Shown: positions 36,402 to 45,394 of the stretch, in pieces
How positions within the stretch are numbered: the first letter of the stretch is position 1
How the letters are laid out: each line of letters opens with the position of its first letter
From: an uncultured Campylobacter sp.
GTDB lineage: Bacteria; Campylobacterota; Campylobacteria; Campylobacterales; Campylobacteraceae
DNA: 64,000 nt
Assembly (NCBI GenBank): GCA_900539505.1
Contig: UQCL01000004.1
Location: 1 to 64,000, forward strand
Reading direction: 5' to 3'
Translations under genes and position numbers: made by a program
The notes under the pieces: generated by a model
What the model saw: the letters and a program-made list of their open reading frames with translations, nothing else
Told to the model about the DNA's origin: nothing
Databases searched by the model: none

Positions 36402-38398
36402 TAACCTACGATTGCGCCGTTTTTTACAGGCGCGAGGGTGCTAAGCAGTGTAAGGCTGCCGTCCTCGGCGCTTAAAATCATGCCCTCGCTGCTATGTTTA
36501 AAAATTTTAGCGGGTTTTAAATTTGCCAGCACGCAGATCTGCTTGCCGACAAGCGCGGCGGGATCGTAAAATTTCGCGATACCGCTGATGATTTGACGCG
36601 GCCTCTCCTCCCCTAGATCGATCATAAATCGCAACAACTTCTCGCTGCCCTCAATGTTTTCGCACTCCAAAACCGTACCGACTTTGATAACGCACTTTTT
36701 AAAATCATCGATTTTAATCTGCGCTTCAGATGTCGCGCCTTGGGCTTCTTGCGCCGTAGCGTTCGAGCTGGAAGCGTTTGCGTTTAAATTTGGTGCGCCT
36801 TTTACCGCGGCGTCTGCGCCCGAACAGCTTGCAGAATTTACAGCGCCGTCCAGTCTATCGTAGTCCGCCTTCGGCATTAGCTCGTGATCAATCTTGGTAA
36901 AAAGCGGCTCGCACGGCTTGGCCTTAAAATCTAAAATTTCGCCGCGAAGTACGAGTTTTTCATAAAGCGGCGTGGATATTTCAAAACCTAGCGTGTCTGC
37001 GATACGTGCCGCCGTCTTCGGCATCGCGGGACTTAGCAGCACAGCGACTTTAGCCAGAATATTTGCAACCAACGCGACGAGGGCCAGTGCCTTAGCCTGC
37101 TCGCCGTTTTTCATCAAATTCCACGGCTCATATTTCGCAATCGAAGCGTTCGCAAGAGCAAGCGCCCTCCAAAGCTCCTCTAAATATCTATTGGTAGCAA
37201 CCTCCTCAAGCGCGCTAATTGCGGCGCTCAGATAGGAGTTTGCTTCCTTGATCTCGGCGGTGAAAAATTTCATCACGTCTTTAGAATTTATGACGTAGTC
37301 CGAGTATTTTGCGCTCATGCCGACGATGCGGCTGAGTAGATTTCCAAGCTCGTTGGCAAGCTCAGAATTTACGCGGTTGATGATCGCTTTTTGCGAAAAA
37401 TCGCCGTCTTGGCCGAACGGCACCTCGCGCAGTAAGAAATACCTAAACTGCTCCAGCCCATAAGCGTTTGCGACCTCGCGCGGATTCACAACGTTGCCAA
37501 GGCTCTTGCTCATCTTTTTACCGTCGCGCGTCCACCAGCCGTGAGCTGCGATGCTGCGCGGCATATTTAGCCCCAGGCTCATCAAAAACGCAGGCCAATA
37601 AACAGCGTGAAAGCGCAAAATGTCCTTGCCCACGATGTGCAGCGCGTCGCTCCAATACTCCATCCGCTCGCCGCCCGCGCAAAATCCGAGCGAACTAAGG
37701 TAATCCATCAGTGCGTCCAGCCAGACGTAAATCACGTGCTTCGGATCGTTCAGCTCGGGCGGAATTTTAACGCCCCAATCAAAGCCCGTTCGCGTAATCG
37801 AGAGATCCTTCAGCCCGCTTTTTACGAAGCTTACAACCTCGTTTTTTTTGCCTAGGGGAAGGATGCACTTTTCGTCCTCGTACCATTTCAAAAGCCGCTC
37901 TGCATAGGCGCTAAGCCTAAAAAAATAGCTCTCCTCTTTTAAAATTTTAGTCTTTTTGCCGCAGTCGGGGCAATATTCGCCGTCGATTAGCTGAGCGGAA
38001 GGGAAAAAACTCTCGCAGCTTACGCAATAGTTGCCCTCGTATTCGCCCTTATAAATGTCGCCCTTTTCATACATCCTGCGAAATACGTTTTGCACCGCCG
38101 CCTCGTGCGCGGCATCGGTAGTGCGCGAAAACATATCGTAACTGATGTCAAACTCGTCCCACAGGTCTTTAAATTTAGCGCTCACGCTGTCTGCGTACTG
38201 CTTTGGGCTCTGAGCATGCTTGGCTGCGGCCTCCTCGATCTTTTGGCCGTGCTCGTCGGTGCCCGTTTTAAAAAACACCTCGTGCCCTTGCAGGCGGTAA
38301 AATCTAGCCATCGTATCGGCGATGATCGTCGTGTATGCGTGACCGATGTGCGGGACGTCGTTTACGTAATAAATCGGCGTCATTATGTATTTTTTCAT
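36401..38398 (-). CDS. metG: Methionyl-tRNA synthetase with C-terminal tRNA-binding domain
   Basis: 665 aa. HIGH-type signature HIGH (17-20), zinc knuckle pairs CVSC (125-128) and CPDC (143-146), KMSKS (295-299). The anticodon-binding helices end near 500, and a Trbp111-like tRNA-binding domain spans 561-665. Between them, 519-560 is an Ala/Ser/Asn-rich low-complexity linker that is longer than usual. Charges tRNA-Met in the cytoplasm. First gene of a tightly overlapped run with 35568, 34579 and ubiD. Confidence 0.96.
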   Translation of the reverse strand: MKKYIMTPIYYVNDVPHIGHAYTTIIADTMARFYRLQGHEVFFKTGTDEHGQKIEEAAAKHAQSPKQYADSVSAKFKDLWDEFDISYDMFSRTTDAAHEAAVQNVFRRMYEKGDIYKGEYEGNYCVSCESFFPSAQLIDGEYCPDCGKKTKILKEESYFFRLSAYAERLLKWYEDEKCILPLGKKNEVVSFVKSGLKDLSITRTGFDWGVKIPPELNDPKHVIYVWLDALMDYLSSLGFCAGGERMEYWSDALHIVGKDILRFHAVYWPAFLMSLGLNMPRSIAAHGWWTRDGKKMSKSLGNVVNPREVANAYGLEQFRYFLLREVPFGQDGDFSQKAIINRVNSELANELGNLLSRIVGMSAKYSDYVINSKDVMKFFTAEIKEANSYLSAAISALEEVATNRYLEELWRALALANASIAKYEPWNLMKNGEQAKALALVALVANILAKVAVLLSPAMPKTAARIADTLGFEISTPLYEKLVLRGEILDFKAKPCEPLFTKIDHELMPKADYDRLDGAVNSASCSGADAAVKGAPNLNANASSSNATAQEAQGATSEAQIKIDDFKKCVIKVGTVLECENIEGSEKLLRFMIDLGEERPRQIISGIAKFYDPAALVGKQICVLANLKPAKIFKHSSEGMILSAEDGSLTLLSTLAPVKNGAIVG

Positions 38399-38443
38399 TA
38401 TTCTCCTTGCGCTTACTTAAATTTAACTAAAATTTTATTAGTC

Positions 38444-39148
38444 CTATTGCGCGGCTGTGCCGGTATTAGAATTTAGCGTGTATCTTACGTATCCGGTCTC
38501 AGGCTGTACGGTTATATCCGCAGTTTCGCCCGCGTTATTTGTAAGCCTAATCGTACAAACACCTACAAACATTTTATCGTATGGAGTTTTAGAACCACCG
38601 CCTTCGGTAGTACCCGCCACCTGCCCCATAGGGCGCCCATAGGAATCAAAGACAATGGTTCTATTTTTACCATCTCCGCAATTTAAAAATTGTACATTTC
38701 TTATATCATATGTTTTAGTAAGATTTAGCTTTGGATTTAGCTTTTCTTTTACTTTATTGATAGATTGGTCTTGAAAACCTGCGGTAAGAAATTTATTCGG
38801 ATTTTGCGGATCTGCAGCGAAATCGTTATTAGTAAAATTTCCTGTACCGTTCGGGGATCCATCTGCATTACTATCAAAATATACCGTATAAGTCCAACCC
38901 TCGGCACTTCCTTTGGCGGTAGTTTGACTAAATTGAATTCTCCAAAGTTTCTTAAACCAATTCGGATCGTCAGGATCGAATTTGTTATCATTCATAGCCA
39001 GCTGCTGAGTATAACGAATATGAGCAGCTACTTGATCTGCCGCCTCCACAAGGCTATTTCGATTGATTTGAGGCACCGCCACCGCCGCTAGAATTCCAAC
39101 CACCACGATGATGAAAATCAGCTCTATCATAGTAAATGCTTTTTTCAT
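38444..39148 (-). CDS. Type II/IV pseudopilin
   Basis: 234 aa. Prepilin leader MKKA then FTMIEL: cleavage before Phe5 with Glu at mature position 5, followed by a hydrophobic helix (5-28) and a variable globular domain with two Cys (about 170 and 198). The residue before the cleavage site is Ala, not the usual Gly. Related minor pilins in Campylobacter belong to the type II-like DNA uptake (Cts) system. No other pilus gene is in this window, so the system is encoded elsewhere. Confidence 0.85.
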   Translation of the reverse strand: MKKAFTMIELIFIIVVVGILAAVAVPQINRNSLVEAADQVAAHIRYTQQLAMNDNKFDPDDPNWFKKLWRIQFSQTTAKGSAEGWTYTVYFDSNADGSPNGTGNFTNNDFAADPQNPNKFLTAGFQDQSINKVKEKLNPKLNLTKTYDIRNVQFLNCGDGKNRTIVFDSYGRPMGQVAGTTEGGGSKTPYDKMFVGVCTIRLTNNAGETADITVQPETGYVRYTLNSNTGTAAQ

Positions 39149-39175
39149 AATTTTTACCTTTCATAAAAATTTTGT

Positions 39176-40402
39176 TTATATTTTAACATAAAATTTCGCA
39201 ATTCGCACGCCTTGCTTGTAAATATCTATATTTTGTATCGAATTTTTATGATCCGAGACATATTCCTGCTCATCCGCGTAGATAAAAGCGCCGTCCCCGC
39301 CAGGCAGTCCGTAAAATTTCAGCCGCAGGCAGAGCCTCTCGTTCTCGCAGCTTACGCTTTTTACTCCGCGATTTTTTAACTCACTTGCCAGCTGCCTAGC
39401 TACGTCAAATTTATAGATAAAATGCCGCTGCGGTTTGTTTGCGAACATCGCCTCATACATCACGTCACTAAAAATCACTGCAAAATAGCTCACCGCTAAG
39501 CTTACCAGAGTTACACCCACGGCGATCTTGTGAAAGGTGCGAAATTTAGGCAATCTAACGCGGTATGAGTTAAACAAAACCCGAATGATCAAAGGTGTAG
39601 CGATGACGCAATACGGCAGCATCATCTCAAGCGGCACGCGTTGTCTTAGAGAAAAAAGCATCGTTAGACAAAGCGCGCTCGTGGCAATAAACCAAAGCAG
39701 GCTCTTTTCCTCTTTGATCCAAATTCTATAGATCGTGTAGATGAAAAACAAAAACACTAAAGGCGAAAACGCGCCCGCAAAGACGCCCACGGTGTCTAAA
39801 AAATATCCCTTCGGCTTGCCCTCCGAGCTTACATCGTAAAAGATCACGCTGAAGCTAAATAGCGCTATGCAAAGTAGCAAAAGCTCCTTTTTGCGCGTAT
39901 AAAGCGCCCAAATTCCAAAGCCTACGTAGAGCATAAAAAACGCTCGGTCGATCAGGGCGCAGGCAGAGAGAAGTACGAAAAGCGCGATATTGTATTCGCT
40001 CTTTGCAAAATAGATCGCTAGCAGCGTGAAAAAAACGATGATGCCCGCGGGATTTAGCAAGATCGCGCTACTCATCGACGCAGGAAGCGCCATAAATAGC
40101 GCCGTAGCGACTACTCTATCGAAGCGGCGCTTTAGAATAAATTTTGAAATTTTATAGATCATCGCGGCGTTTGCGAAGTGGATCAAAATAAACGGCACGC
40201 GCAAGGCGTAGTCGTTGCGCCCGAAAATTTCGCAGCTTAAATTTGCGATTAGCGAAACGAGGGATTTTTTATCGTAAAAAATTTCAGCCTCGTAGTAGCT
40301 GATGCTTAAATTTGAGATCGCATAAAGCAAAAATATGCCCTGAAATAGGCACATTATGGAGATTACGAAAATTTCGTTTTGATAAAGCTTCTTCACTCTC
40401 AT
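39176..40402 (-). CDS. Polytopic membrane protein, GT-C glycosyltransferase-like
   Basis: About 408 aa. Ten or so membrane helices, and an early loop with Y-EAEIFYDK (about 38-45 in the longest frame) reminiscent of the PMT/ArnT acidic motif. The C-terminal domain after about 320 is soluble. Likely transfers a sugar from a lipid carrier at the inner membrane. The longest frame starts at GTG 40417 without a ribosome binding site. ATG 40402 has one touching it, and GTG 40396 has AAGGA 5 bp upstream, so the last is the best-supported start. Family call is tentative. Confidence 0.55.
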   Translation of the reverse strand: MRVKKLYQNEIFVISIMCLFQGIFLLYAISNLSISYYEAEIFYDKKSLVSLIANLSCEIFGRNDYALRVPFILIHFANAAMIYKISKFILKRRFDRVVATALFMALPASMSSAILLNPAGIIVFFTLLAIYFAKSEYNIALFVLLSACALIDRAFFMLYVGFGIWALYTRKKELLLLCIALFSFSVIFYDVSSEGKPKGYFLDTVGVFAGAFSPLVFLFFIYTIYRIWIKEEKSLLWFIATSALCLTMLFSLRQRVPLEMMLPYCVIATPLIIRVLFNSYRVRLPKFRTFHKIAVGVTLVSLAVSYFAVIFSDVMYEAMFANKPQRHFIYKFDVARQLASELKNRGVKSVSCENERLCLRLKFYGLPGGDGAFIYADEQEYVSDHKNSIQNIDIYKQGVRIAKFYVKI

Positions 40403-40513
40403 CCTTGCTACGGGCACTTTAAATTTACAGCCTAAATTTTACGGCCGAAATTTATAAAATTTAAGCCGCCGAATCTTTTAAAATTTAGCCGCTAAATTTA
40501 ACCGCGCGCCGCT

Positions 40514-40963
40514 TCATTCCTCTATCGTATAATTTTCCCAAAAGAAATTTATCCACTCATCCGTCTTTGAAATTTTAAAATCGGGTTGGATGAGCGCCTT
40601 GGGTTTGTAAAAAATCACCGCCGTTTTAAGCTCTATTTGCGGGAATTTCTCTAGCAGCACGCGCTTGATCTCAACCATGCTGTCGCCGCTGTCGATGATA
40701 TCGTCCACCAGCAGCACGCGCTTGTAAAGCTCCAGATCGGGCACGTTGAAAACGTCGATGGTGTCGAGCTTTTTGGTGTCAGCGTAGTGGATGGAATTTA
40801 TCGAAAATATCGTCCGCATATCAAGCGCATTGGCTAGCGCGTGACCGAATGTGAGCCCGCCTCTAGCGATCGCCACGATTGCATCGGGCATAAATTCGTC
40901 CCTAACCTGCTTTGCTATAACTCTTGCGTCGCGATCCATCTCTTCAAAACTATAAAATCTCAT
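40514..40963 (-). CDS. Purine phosphoribosyltransferase (Gpt/Hpt-like)
   Basis: 149 aa. PRPP-binding signature VLLVDDIIDSGDSM (about 86-99) and an early IARGG loop (about 33-37). Joins xanthine, guanine or hypoxanthine to PRPP; sequence does not settle which. The gene follows a purine permease by 15 bp, so uptake and salvage are linked. Cytoplasmic. Confidence 0.88.
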   Translation of the reverse strand: MRFYSFEEMDRDARVIAKQVRDEFMPDAIVAIARGGLTFGHALANALDMRTIFSINSIHYADTKKLDTIDVFNVPDLELYKRVLLVDDIIDSGDSMVEIKRVLLEKFPQIELKTAVIFYKPKALIQPDFKISKTDEWINFFWENYTIEE

Positions 40964-40978
40964 ATCTTTCCTTAAAAT

Positions 40979-42274
40979 TTAATGCATCAAAAATACTAAA
41001 ACGCTAATCGCGCCAAGCGTCAAAACGCCGAAATTTAAATCTTTTATCCTGCGCTGAGCGAGTCTAACTACGATATAAGCGATAAAGCCAAAGCTTAAGC
41101 CGTTGGTGATCGAGTAGGTAAAAGGCATCAAAAATACTATGAAAAACGCAGGGATTAGAATTCCCGCGTCGCTATAATCGATCTTGCCAAGCTCGCTAAA
41201 CATCAAAACCCCGACCATTACGAGAATCGGATAGATCGCATTTGCCGGGATCGCCTTAAATAGCGGCAGCATAAACAGCGTCAGGACGAAGAATATAGCG
41301 CAAAATACCGCCGTTAGCCCCGTGCGGCCGCCCGCCTCCACGCCGCTGGCACTCTCGGCAAACGCAGTAACCGTACTCGTTCCTATAACGGCTCCTGCGA
41401 CGCTTCCTATCGCATCGGAGGTTAAATTTCTAGATAATTTTTTCATGCCGTCTTTACTATTCTCTCCAAAAAGTCCCGCGCGGTTTCCCACGCCGGTGAG
41501 AGTGCCGATGCTATCGAATAGATGCGTAACGAAAAATGTGATTATAAAAGGCACGAACGCGAGCTTTAGCGCTCCGGGGATATCTAGCTTAGCAAATATC
41601 GGCGTTATGCCGCTTGGCGCGCTTACTATGCCATGCGGTGCGGGCGAAATTCCAGCCACCCACGCAACGCACGAAGTAATCAAAATGCTTAAGATAAATG
41701 CTGCCTTAATCCTAAGCACGAAAAGCACAAGCACGACCGCTAAGCCTAAAATTCCAAGCAAAACGTTTAGATCTTTTAAATTTCCTAAAGTTACTAGCGT
41801 CGCCTGACTAGGCGCGATGACGCCCATCTGTTTAAGTCCGATAAAGCAGATGAAAGCCCCGATACCCGCGCTTATGGCGCGACGCAGATCAAGTGGGATA
41901 GATTTGATAACCCAAACGCGAAAATTGGTAAACGAAAGCACGGTAAAAAGCGCCCCGCTTATTGCTACGATGCCAAGTGCGCTCTGCCACGGCATCTTCG
42001 CATCCACGCACAACGCAAAGGTAAAATACGCATTTAGCCCCATGCCGACGCTAAGCGCAACGGGGGTATTTGCAAAAAGCCCGTTAAATAGCGTTGCGAT
42101 TATCGTAATAAGCGCGGTTGCCGTAACCAGCGCGTCAAATGGCATACCTGCGATGCTCATAATGTTAGCGTTTACCGGCACTATGTAAATCATCGCCAAA
42201 AACGTAGTAAGCCCTGCGATAAGCTCCTGCCTTACCGACGTTTTTGCCGCGGCGAGATGAAAGAATTTTTCCAC
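40979..42274 (-). CDS. Purine permease, AzgA/NCS2 family
   Basis: 431 aa, about 12-14 membrane helices. Conserved LTTFLAMIYIVPVNANI (about 20-36), GMGLNAYF (77-84) and FDSIGTLTGVGNRAGL (about 253-268) identify the AzgA-type guanine/hypoxanthine/adenine:H+ symporter. Inner membrane. Precedes the phosphoribosyltransferase gene and follows mqnE by 18 bp, so it may also recycle purine from the futalosine pathway (inference). Confidence 0.92.
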   Translation of the reverse strand: MEKFFHLAAAKTSVRQELIAGLTTFLAMIYIVPVNANIMSIAGMPFDALVTATALITIIATLFNGLFANTPVALSVGMGLNAYFTFALCVDAKMPWQSALGIVAISGALFTVLSFTNFRVWVIKSIPLDLRRAISAGIGAFICFIGLKQMGVIAPSQATLVTLGNLKDLNVLLGILGLAVVLVLFVLRIKAAFILSILITSCVAWVAGISPAPHGIVSAPSGITPIFAKLDIPGALKLAFVPFIITFFVTHLFDSIGTLTGVGNRAGLFGENSKDGMKKLSRNLTSDAIGSVAGAVIGTSTVTAFAESASGVEAGGRTGLTAVFCAIFFVLTLFMLPLFKAIPANAIYPILVMVGVLMFSELGKIDYSDAGILIPAFFIVFLMPFTYSITNGLSFGFIAYIVVRLAQRRIKDLNFGVLTLGAISVLVFLMH

Positions 42275-42292
42275 TTGCTCCTCCTTTAGAAT

Positions 42293-43375
42293 TTATTCGT
42301 AAATTTCGATCTGATTATACAAGCTGTCGCGCTCTACCGGCACAAAGCCCGCGGTGCCGATCATATCGATAAAATCGCGCTTACTCTGCCCTTTTTTGCT
42401 GCCGGCGCCGGCGCTGCTTTGAATGCTTTCGTTCTCGATCGTGCCGTCAAGATCGTCCGCGCCGAAATCCTGCGCCACAAGAGCTAAGCTTAGCGTCGAG
42501 GTCGCCCAGTAAGCCTTTATGTGCGCGACGTTATCAAGCAGAATTCTACTAATCGCGATCGTTTTTAAAATTTCGACCGAACCCAAAAAGCCCTTCACGT
42601 CCAGGTAATTGTTCTCGCGCTGATACACGAGCGGGATGAAGGCGTTGAAACCGCCGCCGTTAGCGCGAGAGAGGCTCTCATCTTGCAGCGCGCGGATGCG
42701 CAAGATGTGATCGATGCGGTGAGCGCGGCTTTCGATATGTCCAAAGAGCATCGTGGCGTTGCTCTGACGCCCGCGAGCATGCCACAGCGAGTGGATTTGC
42801 AGCCACTGCTCGCTTGAGACCTTGCCTTTGCAAATTTTATCGCGCACGTCCTCGTCAAAAATTTCGGCGCCGCCCCCCGGCATCGAATCCACGCCGCTTT
42901 GCATCATCAGCTCTATCGTCTCCTCGTAGCTCATCTTCCACTTTCGCCGCCAGTAATCGACCTCCGCCGCGGTCATCGCCTTGATATGCACAAGCGGGTA
43001 TTTTTGCTTTATCGCTTTAAAAATTCCTAAATATTGCTGCGGCGTAACGAATGGGTTGTGCGAGCTTACGATATGAATCTCCTTCGTGCCGCGCGCTACA
43101 GTCTCGTCCACGATACGCATGATCTCATCATCGCTCATCGTATAGGCGTTATCGTTCTTGCGGTGCGCCGAAAATGCGCAAAATTTACAGGTATCTGCGC
43201 ATAAATTCGAAGGATTGATATGACGATTTGCGTTGAAATAGACGTTTTTACCGTTTTTTTCTTTGCGAATAGCAAAGGCGAATTTGCCCAGATCGAAAAG
43301 ATCCAGGTCCCATAATTTCACGCCGTCTTCGTAATTTAATCTCTCGCCGCTTTGTAGTTTTTCTAAAATTTCCAT
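42293..43375 (-). CDS. mqnE: Aminofutalosine synthase
   Basis: 360 aa radical-SAM enzyme. The [4Fe-4S] cysteines are Cys59, Cys63 and Cys66 (CADTCKFC). Further family patterns are IHIVSSHNPF (about 99-108) and GVDSMPGGGAEIF (about 161-173). Adds the radical from SAM to the chorismate-derived enolpyruvyl benzoate and forms aminofutalosine, an early step of the menaquinone futalosine route. Downstream purine permease and phosphoribosyltransferase could handle released adenine. Confidence 0.94.
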   Translation of the reverse strand: MEILEKLQSGERLNYEDGVKLWDLDLFDLGKFAFAIRKEKNGKNVYFNANRHINPSNLCADTCKFCAFSAHRKNDNAYTMSDDEIMRIVDETVARGTKEIHIVSSHNPFVTPQQYLGIFKAIKQKYPLVHIKAMTAAEVDYWRRKWKMSYEETIELMMQSGVDSMPGGGAEIFDEDVRDKICKGKVSSEQWLQIHSLWHARGRQSNATMLFGHIESRAHRIDHILRIRALQDESLSRANGGGFNAFIPLVYQRENNYLDVKGFLGSVEILKTIAISRILLDNVAHIKAYWATSTLSLALVAQDFGADDLDGTIENESIQSSAGAGSKKGQSKRDFIDMIGTAGFVPVERDSLYNQIEIYE

Positions 43376-43401
43376 CGATTTCCCAAGCCAAATTTTGTGC
43401 T

Positions 43402-43407
43402 AATTAT
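43402..43407 (-). promoter_or_regulatory. mqnE -10 element
   Basis: TATAAT on the minus strand, 27 bp upstream of the mqnE ATG, preceded by an A-rich tract and TTTTGTAAGC. It lies in the divergent intergenic region with glmS. Confidence 0.5.
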
Positions 43408-43516
43408 ATAATTTTTTGCTTACAAAACGGATAAGCGGACTAAATTTAGAGCCGAATTTCGTTAATTTAAAATAGCGTAGTAAAATGGGCACTAAATTTT
43501 AAACAAGGAAAGCAAA

Positions 43517-45334
43517 ATGTGTGGAATCGTAGGCTACATAGGAAATGAAGAGAAGAAAAAAATCATAATAAACGGACTGAAGGAACTCGAGTATCGCGGA
43601 TACGACAGCGCTGGGCTTGCCGTGATGGATGAGAGTGCGAATATAAAGTACTTCAAAGCGGTCGGCAAGCTAAATAATCTCGAAGAAAAGATGAAAGATT
43701 TCACTTCGCAAGGCTTTGGCGTTGCGATCGGGCACACTCGCTGGGCGACGCACGGAAAGCCCACCGAGCTTAACGCACATCCGCATTTTGGGGATTTTAG
43801 CTTCGTCGTGCATAACGGCATCATCGAAAACTACATCGAGCTAAAAGATGAGCTCGAAGCGGACGGTGTGAAATTTTTAAGCCAGACCGATACCGAAGTA
43901 ATAGTGCATCTTTTTGAAAAAAATTTCAAGGCTAGTAACGATGCATTTAAGGCATATGAAGCCACAATTAAACGGCTAAAAGGCGCATACGCTACGCTTT
44001 TAATCACGAAAGCAGCACCCGGAGAAATTTTCTTTGCTAAAAACGCAGCTCCGCTCATCGTCGCAAAAAACGATAAAAACGAAATTTTCTTTAGCTCCTC
44101 GGATGCTCCGCTCATCGGGCTTGCGAATACGGCTGCGTATCTGGACGATCAAATTTACGGCGTCGCTAAACTAGGGCAAATAGACATTTTTAAAAACTCT
44201 AAACCGCATAATTGCGCCTTTAGTGAGCTTCCTAAAGATAAAGGCTACGCGCAAAAAGAGGGTTTTAGATTTTTTATGGAAAAAGAAATTTACGAGCAGG
44301 CGCAAGTCGTAACCGAAACGATGATGGGGCGCGTGATCAAGGGCGGTAAGATAAAATTCGACGAGCTTGACGAGGCGCTGTTTGAGGGCATCGACGAGGT
44401 CGTGTTATGCGCCTGCGGCACGAGCTATCACGCCGCGCTCGTAAGCTCGTATCTTTTCGAGCGCATCGCTAAAATCCGCACAAAAGTAGAAGTTGCCAGC
44501 GAATTCCGCTACAAGGAGCCGTTTTTGAATAAAAACTCCCTTTTTATCGTGATTTCGCAAAGCGGTGAGACAGCCGATACCTTAGAGGCGCTGCATATCG
44601 CCAAAAAAGCCGGTCTTAGAACGCTTGCGATCTGCAACGTCGATAACAGCTCGATCGTGCGCATGGCAGGCAGCGTGATCCTCACCCGCGCAGGCATCGA
44701 AAAGGGCGTAGCATCTACGAAGGCTTTTGCGACGCAGGTCATGGTGCTATGGATGTTCGTAATCTATCTTGCAAATCTGCGCGGCACCGTCTCCGCCAAA
44801 AACAACGCGAGCGAAATTTCGGCGATGCTTCATATCCCGCAAATTTTAAAGATCAAGGACGGCTTGCAGGATAAAATTTACCGTATGAGCAAGCACTATC
44901 TGCACGGACACGGCTTTTTCTTTATCGGGCGCGATATTTTCTATCCGCTCGCTCTTGAGGGCGCACTCAAGCTCAAAGAGATCTCATATCTGCATGCGGA
45001 GGGCTATCCGAGCGGTGAGATGAAGCACGGTCCGATCGCTCTTGCGGATTCCAATCTTTTTACGATCGCGCTAATGCCTAAAAATACGCTTTATGAAAAA
45101 ACCAAAAGCAACGTCGAGGAGCTTGCCGCGCGCGATGCGTATATTTTGGCGATCAGTCCCGAAGAGCCCGAGGTCGCGGATGATTTTATCAAAACAAGCG
45201 AGCAGAGCCACGCGATGAGCGAGTTTTTTGAGATGATGATAATTTTACAAATTCTAGCTCTTGAAATTTCCGTGCGACTCGGCAACGACGTGGATATGCC
45301 GCGAAATTTAGCCAAAAGCGTCACCGTAGAATAA
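43517..45334 (+). CDS. glmS: Glucosamine-fructose-6-phosphate aminotransferase
   Basis: 605 aa, usual length. Starts MCGIVGYIG with the catalytic Cys at position 2 after Met removal. The N-terminal glutaminase domain (2-220) is followed by two SIS sugar-isomerase domains (about 285-415, 455-590), with SQSGETADT (about 349-357) binding the sugar phosphate. Makes glucosamine-6-phosphate for peptidoglycan and LOS. AAGGAAAG precedes the ATG. No glmS ribozyme is seen in the 140-bp leader. Confidence 0.97.
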   Translation: MCGIVGYIGNEEKKKIIINGLKELEYRGYDSAGLAVMDESANIKYFKAVGKLNNLEEKMKDFTSQGFGVAIGHTRWATHGKPTELNAHPHFGDFSFVVHNGIIENYIELKDELEADGVKFLSQTDTEVIVHLFEKNFKASNDAFKAYEATIKRLKGAYATLLITKAAPGEIFFAKNAAPLIVAKNDKNEIFFSSSDAPLIGLANTAAYLDDQIYGVAKLGQIDIFKNSKPHNCAFSELPKDKGYAQKEGFRFFMEKEIYEQAQVVTETMMGRVIKGGKIKFDELDEALFEGIDEVVLCACGTSYHAALVSSYLFERIAKIRTKVEVASEFRYKEPFLNKNSLFIVISQSGETADTLEALHIAKKAGLRTLAICNVDNSSIVRMAGSVILTRAGIEKGVASTKAFATQVMVLWMFVIYLANLRGTVSAKNNASEISAMLHIPQILKIKDGLQDKIYRMSKHYLHGHGFFFIGRDIFYPLALEGALKLKEISYLHAEGYPSGEMKHGPIALADSNLFTIALMPKNTLYEKTKSNVEELAARDAYILAISPEEPEVADDFIKTSEQSHAMSEFFEMMIILQILALEISVRLGNDVDMPRNLAKSVTVE

Positions 45335-45394
45335 TCGTTTTTTAAGTTCATTTTGACTAATATTTCTCATTAAAAAATCGGGGAATGTTAGTAT

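Noticed and set aside
43376..43516. Possible glmS ribozyme or riboswitch in the glmS leader
   Set aside because: Leader is only about 140 bp, shared with mqnE, with no matching fold that I can see; the ribozyme is known from Gram-positives.
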